The position numbers were made by a program, and so were the translations under genes. DNA of 64,000 nucleotides from CAZAQS01 sp964486825. GTDB lineage: Bacteria > Chloroflexota > Anaerolineae > Anaerolineales > UBA4823. Location: NCBI GenBank assembly GCA_964486825.1, contig CAZAQS010000002.1:4597-68596 (forward strand). Direction: 5' to 3'. This document shows, piece after piece, positions 1-8,098 of the stretch; position 1 is the stretch's first letter, and each line of letters starts with the position of its first letter. A model generated the notes under the pieces. That model ran no database searches, was not told the origin of the DNA, and worked only from the letters and a program-made list of their open reading frames with translations.

Positions 1-93
1 ACGAAACCCATAGAGTCTGATAAAAATACTCTGGTTCTACGCGCCTGCGTGTGTAGTTCCCCAAAGGATCTAATTTGAATCAAGGGAGGCTAA

Positions 94-1398
94 ATGCTGC
101 GTAAACGACTTCAACTCGGCTTAATCCACGTTGCCGTGGCGATGACTCTTGTACCTATTAACAGTACATTGAACAGGGTGATGATCAAAGAATTGATGCT
201 GACGGCCACACTTGTTGCTGTCCTGGCTTCCCTTCCTTACCTTTTTTCACCCATTCAGGTGGCGATCGGTTCGTTCGCTGACCGGCACCCGATCCTTGGA
301 CGCAGGCGCACGCCTTATATCATCGCCGGCCTGTTCTTGTGCGTGGCTGGCGTGATTGTCTCGCCGCATGTCGCTTTCATACTGGCTGAGGACTGGTGGG
401 CTGGCCTGGGGTTCGGTATCCTGGCCTTCGGGGCTTGGGGAATGGGCTTTAACTTTGCTACCGTCTCCTATCTTTCTCTGGCTAGCGAGATCTCCGGGGA
501 AGGCGGGCGCGGCCGCACCATCGCCACGATGTTCTTCATGATGATCGTTGGTATCATCATTACTTCCATTGTTTTAAGTAACCTGGTCGATCCATACACC
601 CCGGAAGCATTGGTGAGCTCCTTCTTATATGTCGGGATAGCGGCTCTTGTCCTGGGATTGGCCGGTTTGGTAAAGCTTGAAGATCGGTTAGAGGCAGGCG
701 CCCAGCCTGGTGCCAAAGAACATTCCTGGTCGACCATGGCTAAGGCCGTTTTCGCGAACAAGCAGGCTACGCTCTTCTTCTGGTACCTGATCATTTTGCT
801 GGTAGCCCTTCTTGGACAGGATATCCTGCTAGAACCGTATGGAGGCCAGGCTTTTGGCATGGCAGTGCGTACAACCACCCGTATCACTTCCATTTGGGGT
901 ATTTGTGTCCTGGCTGCCCTGGTCATAGCTGCTGCCCTCGAAAGGAAAGTGGAAAAGAAGACCGTCGCGCGTTGGGGAGGAGTCATCGCCCTGATCGGTT
1001 TTGTCCTGATCGCAGGCAGCGGGGTCATCCATAGTCAAACCGTTTTCTGGGCTGGAGTCATTCTGTTGGGCGGGGGTACCGGCCTTTCGACCGTTTCAAA
1101 CCTCTCATTGATGCTCGACATGACAACTCCGAATAATGTGGGCCTATTCATCGGGGCATGGGGCATGGCTAATGCCATATCCCGATTGCTTGGCTTCACC
1201 CTCAGCGGCGCAGTCCGGGATGTTATCACGCACATGACTCAAAGCATGGTGACCGGGTATGTGGTGGTTTTTAGCATCCTCGCTCTGCTGCTCCTGATTT
1301 CATTAGTGATGCTCAGCCGCATCAATGTCAGCGCCTTCCAAAAAAGAGCCCAGCAGATGGGCATTGTCGAGCGAGCCGCCTTGGTGAACGAAACGTAG
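94..1398 (+). CDS. PucC/BCD-family MFS transporter
   Basis: Integral membrane transporter of 434 residues with about 12 hydrophobic segments. The N-terminal third carries a conserved loop (GSFADRHPILGRRRTPYI, about residues 60-77) typical of the PucC/BCD branch of the major facilitator superfamily. That branch is named after light-harvesting assembly proteins but is also common in non-phototrophic Chloroflexota. No photosynthesis gene lies in the window, so a pigment role is not supported and the substrate is unknown. The ATG at 94 follows a GGGAGG ribosome site. The MerR-like regulator gene begins 39 bases downstream, probably in the same transcript, and could control this gene. Confidence 0.8.
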   Translation: MLRKRLQLGLIHVAVAMTLVPINSTLNRVMIKELMLTATLVAVLASLPYLFSPIQVAIGSFADRHPILGRRRTPYIIAGLFLCVAGVIVSPHVAFILAEDWWAGLGFGILAFGAWGMGFNFATVSYLSLASEISGEGGRGRTIATMFFMMIVGIIITSIVLSNLVDPYTPEALVSSFLYVGIAALVLGLAGLVKLEDRLEAGAQPGAKEHSWSTMAKAVFANKQATLFFWYLIILLVALLGQDILLEPYGGQAFGMAVRTTTRITSIWGICVLAALVIAAALERKVEKKTVARWGGVIALIGFVLIAGSGVIHSQTVFWAGVILLGGGTGLSTVSNLSLMLDMTTPNNVGLFIGAWGMANAISRLLGFTLSGAVRDVITHMTQSMVTGYVVVFSILALLLLISLVMLSRINVSAFQKRAQQMGIVERAALVNET

Positions 1399-1437
1399 TT
1401 TATTCACCACCTGTAAGACCTTTCTGAGGAGACTTAT

Positions 1438-2064
1438 ATGCCAGGAGAATGGTTGAGCTTAAGCGAAGTAGCTGAAGTCCTTGGCGTCCATCCCAGCACG
1501 ATACGAAGCTGGGCAGATAACGGGCGCTTACCCGTCCACAGGACACAAGGAGGGCACCGGCGCTTCCGCCGCAGTGAAGTCGACCTGTGTATGCAGTCTA
1601 ATAGTGCGTACCAATCTATGGAAGTGGATCAGGTCGTGCAGAGCGCCTTAAAAAAGACCCGCATCCAGATCGGAGAGGGACGCCTGGAAGCCGAGCCCTG
1701 GTACCATAAGCTGGATGAGGAAGCGCGTTACCAGTACCGCCAGAGCGGGCGAGAGCTTTTACAAGGCTTGATCGTGCACCTGGCCTCGCCAGGCTCAGAC
1801 TCGAAGGCTGAAGCGCGTGCCCTGGGTTACGAATATGCATCCCGGGGTAGCCGCCGTGGCTTAAGCTGTGCGGAAGCTACCCATGCCTTCCTTTTCTTCC
1901 GTAATCTGCTGCTCGAATCCATGCTCACGGTCTACGAAAGCGCAGCCGTACAATCGCCCAAGGTGTGGAGTGATATGCTCCGGAAAGTCCAGTCTTTTAC
2001 AGACCAGATCCTGATTACCCTCCTGGAAACTTATGAGGGGTACCGGCGTAGTAACAACAGATGA
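1438..2064 (+). CDS. MerR-like HTH regulator with C-terminal helical sensory domain
   Basis: Protein of 208 residues. Residues 5-50 form a MerR/excisionase-type winged helix (LSEVAEVLGVHPSTIRSWAD, then a basic GGHRRFRR wing), so it should bind DNA. Residues about 60-205 are an all-helical domain with a central LGYEYASRGSRRGLS stretch and a FLFFRNLLLES helix. This resembles the RsbRD-type N-terminal sensory domains often joined to HTH units in Chloroflexota. The signal is unknown. The start at 1438 follows GAGGAG. Its stop overlaps the start of the next small gene (ATGA), so the two are translationally coupled. Confidence 0.75.
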   Translation: MPGEWLSLSEVAEVLGVHPSTIRSWADNGRLPVHRTQGGHRRFRRSEVDLCMQSNSAYQSMEVDQVVQSALKKTRIQIGEGRLEAEPWYHKLDEEARYQYRQSGRELLQGLIVHLASPGSDSKAEARALGYEYASRGSRRGLSCAEATHAFLFFRNLLLESMLTVYESAAVQSPKVWSDMLRKVQSFTDQILITLLETYEGYRRSNNR

Positions 2065-2201
2065 AACCACCTAGCAAGCGTTTTACACCAAACCGATGGA
2101 TCGAGTGGGTAGTTCCGGCTGTCCTGTTGCTTATATTTGCGGCGCTAATCGCCACGCTGGTCATAACCGGCTTATCCGTTTTTTCTGAAGTGATCTACTA
2201 A
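2061..2201 (+). CDS. small single-pass membrane protein, 46 residues
   Basis: A short reading frame starts at an ATG overlapping the stop of the HTH regulator (ATGA at 2061-2064) and ends at TAA 2199-2201. The product has a basic, aromatic N-terminus (residues 1-16, KPPSKRF...RWIEWV) followed by one hydrophobic segment (about residues 17-41) and a short polar tail. Overlap with the upstream gene and a clean membrane-protein pattern support translation. I recognise no family. It could be a small partner of the PucC-like transporter or of the 7-TM protein that follows, but that is inference. Confidence 0.6.
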   Translation: MKPPSKRFTPNRWIEWVVPAVLLLIFAALIATLVITGLSVFSEVIY

Positions 2202-2222
2202 ATCCTGGTATTGGAGGAAAGC

Positions 2223-2942
2223 ATGCATTATATATCGATTTTTTCTACCATAATCATCGTAGCTTTTGCTGCGGCTGTCTTCAGCCGGTATAAGAAAAGA
2301 GGCGGCATACATCTCCTGCTGTGGGGTGTCGGGTTGATATTTTATGGCTTAGGAACATTCAGCGAAGCCATTATGCTGTTCACCTTCAATACCTCCATCC
2401 TAAAGATATGGTATTTCTCCGGGGCAATGATGACGGCCGCCTGGCTCGGACAGGGAACGGTGCACCTGCTTGTGCGCAAGCGTGGGGTTGCCCCTGCAAT
2501 GACGGTTGGTCTTGGCATCATCTCTCTACTCGCGCTGTGGCTCCTGCTAACTGCACCGGTTACATCTGCGGCAGCTGCATTCGATGTAAACCAGCCCGCC
2601 TCGGCCCAGTACCGGGAAATCCTGGTGCGGGGCACGCCACTGACCATCCTGACCATCCTCCTTAATATATATGGGACAGTTGCTCTGGTGGGCGGTGCTT
2701 TGTATTCATCCTTTATCTTCTGGCGCAAGCGTGTCCTGGCGGACCGCATGTTTGGCAATATCTTCATTGCTACGGGCGCCATGATGCCTGCCATGGGTGG
2801 CACCTTTTCAAGGGCCGGCCTGCCGGACTGGCTCTACCTGAGCGAGTTCCTGGGTGCGATCTTGATGTTCGCTGGTTTTATGATCGCCACTTCATCCCAG
2901 CGGGTAAAGAAAGACGCTCCGATCCCCTCGACGGCAAAATAA
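2223..2942 (+). CDS. multipass membrane protein, about 7 TM segments, function unknown
   Basis: A 239-residue integral membrane protein with seven hydrophobic stretches separated by short loops and a C-terminal basic, proline-containing tail. A reading frame extends to a TTG at 2211, but the GGAGG ribosome site lies at 2213-2217, so the ATG at 2223 is the real start. No catalytic motif is evident. It sits 21 bases after the 46-residue membrane protein and probably shares its transcript. Its product cannot be named from sequence alone. Confidence 0.65.
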   Translation: MHYISIFSTIIIVAFAAAVFSRYKKRGGIHLLLWGVGLIFYGLGTFSEAIMLFTFNTSILKIWYFSGAMMTAAWLGQGTVHLLVRKRGVAPAMTVGLGIISLLALWLLLTAPVTSAAAAFDVNQPASAQYREILVRGTPLTILTILLNIYGTVALVGGALYSSFIFWRKRVLADRMFGNIFIATGAMMPAMGGTFSRAGLPDWLYLSEFLGAILMFAGFMIATSSQRVKKDAPIPSTAK

Positions 2943-3039
2943 TAATTCGAGTATAATCAGCCATCTCCCCTTATCAATATAACCGGTCTCCCGTCTGGCA
3001 ATACCTGGCGGGTAACCTGACACATTTTTGGAGGTAATT

Positions 3040-3573
3040 GTGCCTACAGTTCTATCGAAAATCGCCCAAAATATTCTCGGTGCTCCGGCAGTTTCAAGCA
3101 TCCGTCGCAACCATGGCCTGGAGCATGCCACATTGAATATACTCTCGCAGCGCTATCCGAAGGCAAACCTGGCAGGCCATTCCAATGCCGGTGGTTTCTG
3201 GTTGTTAGGGAATGTAACCACAGAAGATGTGAAGTCTGCAGTCGAAGAGGCTCTGCGCCGCATGGGGGCTGGAGAGCATAACCTGGCTGTGCATGCCAAC
3301 TGCGGTACGAACTTCGTAACAGCGGGAACCATCGCTGGCATCGCCGGCGCGTTGGCAATGGCTGGCGTGGGCAGCCGCTGGAACGAGCGTCTCGAGCGCC
3401 TGCCACTGGCAGCCTCTCTGGCTACCGTAGCTTTGATCCTCTCACAGCCTCTCGGGTTGAAGATCCAGGAGCGCGTTACCACTTGTGGGGAACCTGGGTC
3501 GCTACAGGTTATCGACATTATCCCGACTCGCCGCGGCCGTATCAAAGCGCACCAGATCATCACACGAGGTTAG
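3040..3573 (+). CDS. DUF6391-like protein with two hydrophobic segments
   Basis: A 177-residue protein. The N-terminal half has a conserved-looking RRNHGLEHATLNIL motif (about residues 23-36), then a glycine-rich GGFWLLGNV stretch and an HANCGTNF motif. Two hydrophobic segments follow (about residues 90-112 and 120-142). This matches my memory of the DUF6391 family of uncharacterised proteins found in Chloroflexota and cyanobacteria. The His/Glu pairs could bind a metal, which is inference. An in-frame TTG lies upstream at 3028, but GGAGG at about 3030 points to GTG 3040 as the start. holA starts one base after the stop, suggesting coupling. Confidence 0.6.
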   Translation: MPTVLSKIAQNILGAPAVSSIRRNHGLEHATLNILSQRYPKANLAGHSNAGGFWLLGNVTTEDVKSAVEEALRRMGAGEHNLAVHANCGTNFVTAGTIAGIAGALAMAGVGSRWNERLERLPLAASLATVALILSQPLGLKIQERVTTCGEPGSLQVIDIIPTRRGRIKAHQIITRG

Positions 3574-3574
3574 T

Positions 3575-4564
3575 ATGGTTCAAATCCCGCCGGTAGTGTA
3601 CCTGCTGCACGGCGAAGATGAGTATGCGATCACCCAGTTCATCGCCGGGCTTCAGGCGAAGCTGGGTGATCCCGCGCTGGTAGACCTGAATACGACCCGC
3701 CTGGACGGTCGCTCAGTCACTTACTCGGAGATCGAAGCAGCTGTGAGTAGCTTACCTTTTATGGGTAAGCGTCGCCTGGTTTTGATGTCTAACCCCCTCG
3801 CTTATCTCAATCGGCAGGCAGAAAGCGAGCGCTTTAAGGCTTTGCTCCCGCGTATCCCTGCTGCTGTGGCTTTCGTCCTTTACGAGTTCCGTCCCTTTAT
3901 GACCAAAAAGGATCGGAAGTACCAATGGCTTGAAAAACTTTCCCAGGCTTCAGAGGGTAGGATTTATCTGAAGCTATTCCCTCTCCCGAAAAGCGGTGAG
4001 ATGCCCTCTCGCATCCAGAAGCTGGCGAAGGAAGCCGGCGGGGAGATTACTCTCCAGGCAGCCCAGTTGCTGGCTGCTTTGGTAGGCGAGAACCCGCGGC
4101 TCGCCCAGCACGAGCTCAATAAGCTGCTCGCTTATGTAAATTACAGGCGCTCTATTGAAGAGGAGGATGTCCAAAGCTTGACGGCAGATGTCGGCCAGGG
4201 GGATATCTTCGAAATGGTTGACGCCATCGGCAACCGTGATGGTAAGATGGCCTTGCAAATGCTGCACAGGCTGTTATTGGAACAAGATGTGCCTTTGATT
4301 AATGGGATGGTTGTGCGCCAATTCCGCCTGCTGCTGCTCTCGCGTGAAATCCTGGATAACGGCGGGCAGCAAGGGGATGTGAACCGCGAGCTAAAGCTGC
4401 ATCCCTATGTAGGCGAAAAGATCGTCAAGCAGGTGCGACACTTTACCATGCAGGATTTAGAAACGATTTTCCACCGCTTGCTGGCGATGGATGTGGCTGT
4501 AAAATCGGGGGAGATCGACCCGGTCCTGGCGCTGGATACCCTTATCGCTGGTATTACCTCTTAG
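3575..4564 (+). CDS. holA: DNA polymerase III delta subunit
   Basis: A 329-residue protein with the architecture of HolA, the clamp-loader subunit that opens the beta sliding clamp during replication. Visible features are the N-terminal YLLHGEDEYAITQFI motif (family form: YLLxGxDxYL), a degenerate AAA+ core with KRRLVLMSN, and the GDIFEMVDAIGNRDGKMAL helix of domain III. The C-terminal collar has the KSGEIDPVLALDTLI ending typical of the family. A longer open frame runs back to 3485 through the upstream gene, but ATG 3575 follows a GAGG site and gives the normal N-terminus. The gene stands alone among replication genes here. Confidence 0.9.
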   Translation: MVQIPPVVYLLHGEDEYAITQFIAGLQAKLGDPALVDLNTTRLDGRSVTYSEIEAAVSSLPFMGKRRLVLMSNPLAYLNRQAESERFKALLPRIPAAVAFVLYEFRPFMTKKDRKYQWLEKLSQASEGRIYLKLFPLPKSGEMPSRIQKLAKEAGGEITLQAAQLLAALVGENPRLAQHELNKLLAYVNYRRSIEEEDVQSLTADVGQGDIFEMVDAIGNRDGKMALQMLHRLLLEQDVPLINGMVVRQFRLLLLSREILDNGGQQGDVNRELKLHPYVGEKIVKQVRHFTMQDLETIFHRLLAMDVAVKSGEIDPVLALDTLIAGITS

Positions 4565-4609
4565 CTATCCATCCAGCTCGTTTGTGACCGGCAGTTTTCT
4601 CAATTGCCC

Positions 4610-4840
4610 TTATTCTTTGCCATTCACGCCCAACCAGAAGTGGTTTGGCATCACCGATCCATTGGTGCGCACTTCCACTTCTTTGGCTTTGACCGGGTTT
4701 CCATTGATCATGCTGGGGTGAACAAAGCATAGATTGGGGGAATGCCCGTATTTATCTTTGTAATAGTTGGCGGCGCGCTCGATTTTTGCTACCAAATCGG
4801 CTTTCGGGTCATTGTCAAACCAAAGCATTCCGATGTCCAT
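4610..4840 (-). CDS. small conserved protein, 76 residues, unknown function
   Basis: A 76-residue soluble protein rich in charged and aromatic residues, with no signal peptide or membrane segment. The sequence opens MDIGMLWFDNDPK and later contains a KYGHSPNLCFVHPSM stretch. I believe short proteins of this pattern recur in Chloroflexota, but no function is known to me. It begins 14 bases downstream of the FtsK-like ATPase gene on the same strand, so both are probably transcribed from the LexA-box promoter at 5776-5804. That would make it a candidate DNA-damage-induced small protein. Confidence 0.6.
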   Translation of the reverse strand: MDIGMLWFDNDPKADLVAKIERAANYYKDKYGHSPNLCFVHPSMINGNPVKAKEVEVRTNGSVMPNHFWLGVNGKE

Positions 4841-4854
4841 GGATTTCTCCCAAT

Positions 4855-5754
4855 TTAATTCAGGCTAGGTACCCAGAACTGCACCCAATCGCTATCCACC
4901 AGTACACCGAACTGTGCGCCAGGTATCAGCCTATGTGGATATTGTATCCGCTTCTCGTTACTTGCGCTTGAAAAAATGCCTTCCTGTGGTCTGGCTTGCA
5001 TATATCCGACCAACCAGGTCCCAAAGCGCTCAAGTACTTCCGGTTGCACCATGTTTTCTTTTTGTACTTCCAGGGTAGCTACCGTCCAGATGCGGAACTG
5101 AGGACCATTTGCGATAGTCCATAAGAGCAGGTCCAACAATTCGGCATCTAGAGAGTTGGTCAGCTCATCTAGCCCATCTACCGCAAGGATGAAAGCCGGA
5201 CCGTGATCACGCCCGTTGCGGCGTTGTTCCAGCAGGTTAGCCAGCTCGTGGATCGTTTCGTAAGCTTTTTCGTTATAGGGTGCAGATATCTTGTAAGCAT
5301 GCGGTTTCTGGCTGAGCCAGGCGATATCACCAAGCTGGAAGGTGATGCAACTGAAGCGGAACTTACGTGGGGAATTGACCAGGCAAGCTGAGCTAAGGAT
5401 GGATAGCATCAGCCTGGTTTTACCACTTCCTGGATCTCCGAGGATCAGCAAAGAGCCCGCATCTGAGCTCGACAGATCCATCAAGATCGGTGAGCCGTCC
5501 TCCGATGAACCGATCAGAATGGAGTACTCCGGAACTGTACCCATTTGCCCCAACACCTGTTCCAAAGAAGGAATTTTGATCTGGACGATCGAATTGTGAT
5601 AACGGGGGTCAAGACCAGAGGAGCTCCTGGATCCTTTTTGCAGGCTGTCTAGTGTTTCCCTGGCGCCGTTTGTCAGCTCGGTCGCCAGGCGGGATACGAG
5701 ATCTACCCCTATTGCCAGCCGGTTGTTCTTATTGTGGTTTTCGGGCATGACCAT
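4855..5754 (-). CDS. FtsK/SpoIIIE-like P-loop ATPase, probably SOS-regulated
   Basis: A 299-residue soluble protein with a Walker A motif (LGDPGSGKT, around residues 120-128), a preceding PILMDL element as in FtsK/HerA-type ATPases, and a Walker B strand (FILAVDGLDEL, around residues 200-210). It lacks the membrane and gamma domains of true FtsK, so a chromosome-translocase role is not implied. A frame extends 19 codons upstream, but the ATG at 5754 follows AGAAGGA at suitable distance. The upstream promoter contains a near-perfect Gram-positive-type LexA operator. A damage-response motor is inferred. Other P-loop NTPase families cannot be excluded. Confidence 0.6.
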   Translation of the reverse strand: MVMPENHNKNNRLAIGVDLVSRLATELTNGARETLDSLQKGSRSSSGLDPRYHNSIVQIKIPSLEQVLGQMGTVPEYSILIGSSEDGSPILMDLSSSDAGSLLILGDPGSGKTRLMLSILSSACLVNSPRKFRFSCITFQLGDIAWLSQKPHAYKISAPYNEKAYETIHELANLLEQRRNGRDHGPAFILAVDGLDELTNSLDAELLDLLLWTIANGPQFRIWTVATLEVQKENMVQPEVLERFGTWLVGYMQARPQEGIFSSASNEKRIQYPHRLIPGAQFGVLVDSDWVQFWVPSLN

Positions 5755-5775
5755 CTTTGAGATCCTTCTGATACT

Positions 5776-5804
5776 ATAATAATAGAACATATGTTCGTTG
5801 TCAA
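5776..5804 (-). promoter_or_regulatory. sigma70-type promoter with embedded LexA (SOS) operator
   Basis: Read on the minus strand: TTGACA (5804-5799), exactly 17 bases, then TATTAT (5781-5776). Inside the spacer is CGAACATATGTTC (5797-5785), whose 12-base core GAACATATGTTC is a perfect palindrome. It fits the Gram-positive LexA/DinR consensus CGAAC-N4-GTTCG except at the final base. A repressor bound here would block RNA polymerase. The start codon of the FtsK-like gene lies 22 bases beyond the -10. Confidence 0.7.
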
Positions 5805-5874
5805 GAGGCAATCGTCCGAAATGATGGCTGGATACCGGATATCTTATGCTTGCTTATAGTTCAAATAAATAAAC

Positions 5875-5936
5875 TTTATACAATGCCTATGAACACTAAC
5901 ATTGGCATTTAGGGAAGTTGTATAAACAGTTTTAGG
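5875..5936. repeat. imperfect dyad in intergenic region
   Basis: Outer arms TTTATACAA (5875-5883) and TTGTATAAA (5928-5936) are perfect 9-base inverted repeats. An inner AATGCC/GGCATT pair lies at 5882-5887 and 5914-5919. The rest of 5811-6094 holds no gene I can support. The dyad lies upstream of the LexA promoter and downstream of the DUF5996 gene. It could be an operator, a hairpin or a small mobile-element remnant. Confidence 0.35.
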
Positions 5937-6094
5937 TCAGCAATAATTGAGAATGTCCGCCTGGGAGGTCCAACACCGGGAAGTCTACATGGTGGAATTC
6001 AAAGTCTGGTTCAACCAAATACTTACGGCGGTAGAAGCAGGCGCCACGATTTCTTCCGGATTGAGTACACCGGTGGGAATTAGTTCAACCCAAC

Positions 6095-7042
6095 CTATTT
6101 GTAAGAATCGGGGGAAATCAGAAAACTTTGCTCCAAAGTGGCGCGATCCCAGCTTGCCAGGTTTGCTCCCGCCTCGTAGGTGGATTGAAAAAAGTCCAGT
6201 AAGACCTTATCCCAGTCGCCCGACGTGCGTATGGCTTCGTAGGGTAGGATAAACTCTTTTAAATCCGGGTGGTAATAGGCTTGCGCGGTTTGGATATTGT
6301 ATTGAGAGTACCCATCAGGTTCCGGGTAGATGTACGCGTAAAATGCAGGCTCCCCCAGGCCAGCGCCGGGCCAAAAACCGATGCTGCTGACTTCGTCAAC
6401 GTACGCCTCTTGCATCACGTATTTAGCGACGTGGTATGCTTTCTCCATGATCGGTGCATTGCGCCCCGAGAAGCGCGAGGCAGCCAGGTCAAAGCTGCCC
6501 CAAAAAAATTGGACCGGGCTGGCTTTCCCACAGAATCGGCCTCGGAAGGATTTCATTACCCGATCCACCTGGAGCAGCAATTGCCAGAAGCGGTGGGCAT
6601 ATTCCGGGTCGTAAGTGGTGTGGGTCTGATCCTGCTCGAATGGAATCCGCTGCTCCACTTCGACAGGTACCGTCCAAATCTCGACATCGACGCCCAAGGA
6701 GTTCAGCGCTTTCATGATTTCCCGGTAAAAATCAGCCACCGGACGATCCGCCAGCGGGAGGCTGCGAGTGGCGCTGCTGCTGCTCTGGATTTGCAGGACG
6801 TGGTCGATGAAATCGAAATCGATCTGGATCACTTGGCTGCCGTAGGGCATCGGTGAGGTCGTCAGTCCGCGGGCGGTCAGATAGAGAGTCGTGTGCCACC
6901 AGTGGTTGACCATAGGCGCTAACGACAGGCGGATTTTTCCAACGATTTGCATCCACATGTGCAGGCTGGCTTGAGTATCAACCCAGGCTTCCAGCGGTAG
7001 TTCGGGTAAGGCGTTTTTGGGGGTAGTGTCAGAGTCGCTCAT
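6095..7042 (-). CDS. DUF5996 family protein
   Basis: A 315-residue soluble protein matching the DUF5996 pattern as I remember it. It shows an N-terminal LPLEAWVDTQASLHMWMQIVGKIRL segment in two stretches, MVNHWWHTTLYLTARGL, a central FRGRFCGKASPVQFFWGSFDLA block and a conserved GFWPG motif followed by an AFYAYIYPEPDGY region. The family is uncharacterised. The invariant His/Trp/Asp content hints at a binding or catalytic pocket, but no reaction is known. It is monocistronic or leads a short unit with nothing obvious downstream. The gene to its right (the reductase-like gene) is 131 bases away on the same strand. Confidence 0.7.
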   Translation of the reverse strand: MSDSDTTPKNALPELPLEAWVDTQASLHMWMQIVGKIRLSLAPMVNHWWHTTLYLTARGLTTSPMPYGSQVIQIDFDFIDHVLQIQSSSSATRSLPLADRPVADFYREIMKALNSLGVDVEIWTVPVEVEQRIPFEQDQTHTTYDPEYAHRFWQLLLQVDRVMKSFRGRFCGKASPVQFFWGSFDLAASRFSGRNAPIMEKAYHVAKYVMQEAYVDEVSSIGFWPGAGLGEPAFYAYIYPEPDGYSQYNIQTAQAYYHPDLKEFILPYEAIRTSGDWDKVLLDFFQSTYEAGANLASWDRATLEQSFLISPDSYK

Positions 7043-7173
7043 AGATTCCGTTTCAAACAGAGTATTGTCGTTCAGGAACGACGTGGTAACATCCTAAAAA
7101 CATGCCTGTGTTCGACGAGCATTCTGTTATGGAACTTTGGATGCGCAAGGATGCCAGTGTTCGGTATATCCTT

Positions 7174-7818
7174 TTAAGGCAAAATCTTGATTGTGCTCCC
7201 CCAATCGGTACCCATCTGATCCTGCAAGGTAATGTGGAGCAAACCAATTCCTTCTAACTGGCGGGCGCGGCGAAGAGACCCAACATCGATAGGGCGCAGA
7301 CCTGCGGAGCCGATCGCATCTGCCAACCGCCTTTTTGCTTCCTTGTCATCCCCAACCATGAATACATCCAGGGATTGGCCTTCAACTTGTCCCTCCATGA
7401 GTGTCCCGGCGAACGTCGTATTGAAGGCTTTGATTACCTTTGCATCTGGAGGCGCCATTTTCGCAATTTCCTCCGCGGCTGATATTCCTGGAGGAGTGGC
7501 GAGATCATCGAATGTTTCGTTAAGGGGATTGGTAATGTCCACGATGATCTTGCCGGCCAGCTGGTCTCCGAATTGCGAGAGGATTGATGGCACACTTGTA
7601 TAGTAAACTGCCAGAACGACAGCCTCGCTTTGAATTGGATCATCGAGAGAAGCCGCCCTGACGCTGGTACCGCCATTGATGGTAGTACGGAGTTCTTCAG
7701 CCAGGTCTTTAGCTTTCTCGTTATCGTGATCGATGATCACGACCGGATTGCCGCCACTCAGCAGGCGGGTAGCAATCCCGCGGCCCATATTGCCCGCTCC
7801 AATAATCGTAAAGTCCAT
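7174..7818 (-). CDS. NADPH-dependent F420 reductase-like oxidoreductase
   Basis: A 214-residue Rossmann-fold protein. The N-terminus has the dinucleotide-binding GAGNMGRGIA motif (residues 7-16), with a helix and a downstream DHD that suggests cofactor-ribose contact. The middle carries DITNPLNE and VIKAFNTTFAGTL, blocks typical of F420:NADP oxidoreductase and related NADP-binding proteins. Such enzymes move hydride between reduced F420 and NADP. Whether this organism makes F420 cannot be judged here, and some relatives use other substrates. The ATG at 7818 follows an AGAGGTG site. A clean dyad lies about 90-110 bases upstream. Confidence 0.75.
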   Translation of the reverse strand: MDFTIIGAGNMGRGIATRLLSGGNPVVIIDHDNEKAKDLAEELRTTINGGTSVRAASLDDPIQSEAVVLAVYYTSVPSILSQFGDQLAGKIIVDITNPLNETFDDLATPPGISAAEEIAKMAPPDAKVIKAFNTTFAGTLMEGQVEGQSLDVFMVGDDKEAKRRLADAIGSAGLRPIDVGSLRRARQLEGIGLLHITLQDQMGTDWGSTIKILP

Positions 7819-7905
7819 TTCACACCTCTAATCCCTATACCAATAAGTCACGCGTGCAGGCTGGTGTGAGCGTAGTCTGACAGAGCTGCACAATTCCGAT
7901 ATAAG

Positions 7906-7929
7906 CCAGATACACTGAATAGTATCTGG
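7906..7929. promoter_or_regulatory. perfect 8+8 dyad, candidate operator
   Basis: CCAGATAC (7906-7913), an 8-base spacer, then GTATCTGG (7922-7929) form a perfect inverted repeat about 90 bases upstream of the F420-reductase-like gene on the minus strand. The spacing between half-site centres, about 16 bases, suits a dimeric HTH repressor. The rest of 7819-8098 shows no gene. Confidence 0.4.
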
Positions 7930-8098
7930 AATCTGATTTTATCTTATCGTACACAAAACCTACCGTCAATATCAAAATTAAATCTATTGACGGATGTTTA
8001 GATAGTAATCGCTAAAAAAATGAAGGGGGACTGCCGAATTCGCTTTCCTGATTCGTCAATGGAGTAGAGATGAGATCAGAGCCCCGTTAACGGTAAAT

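Noticed and set aside
468..1028. Long minus-strand frame inside the MFS gene
   Set aside because: It is a shadow of the transporter gene, with basic/proline composition and no start signal.
94..1398. PucC-like gene as evidence of phototrophy
   Set aside because: The BCD/PucC branch is also found in non-phototrophs, and no pigment or reaction-centre gene is present here.
5947..6252. Plus-strand 101-codon frame
   Set aside because: Half of it is antisense to the DUF5996 gene; no family resemblance and its start signals are poor.
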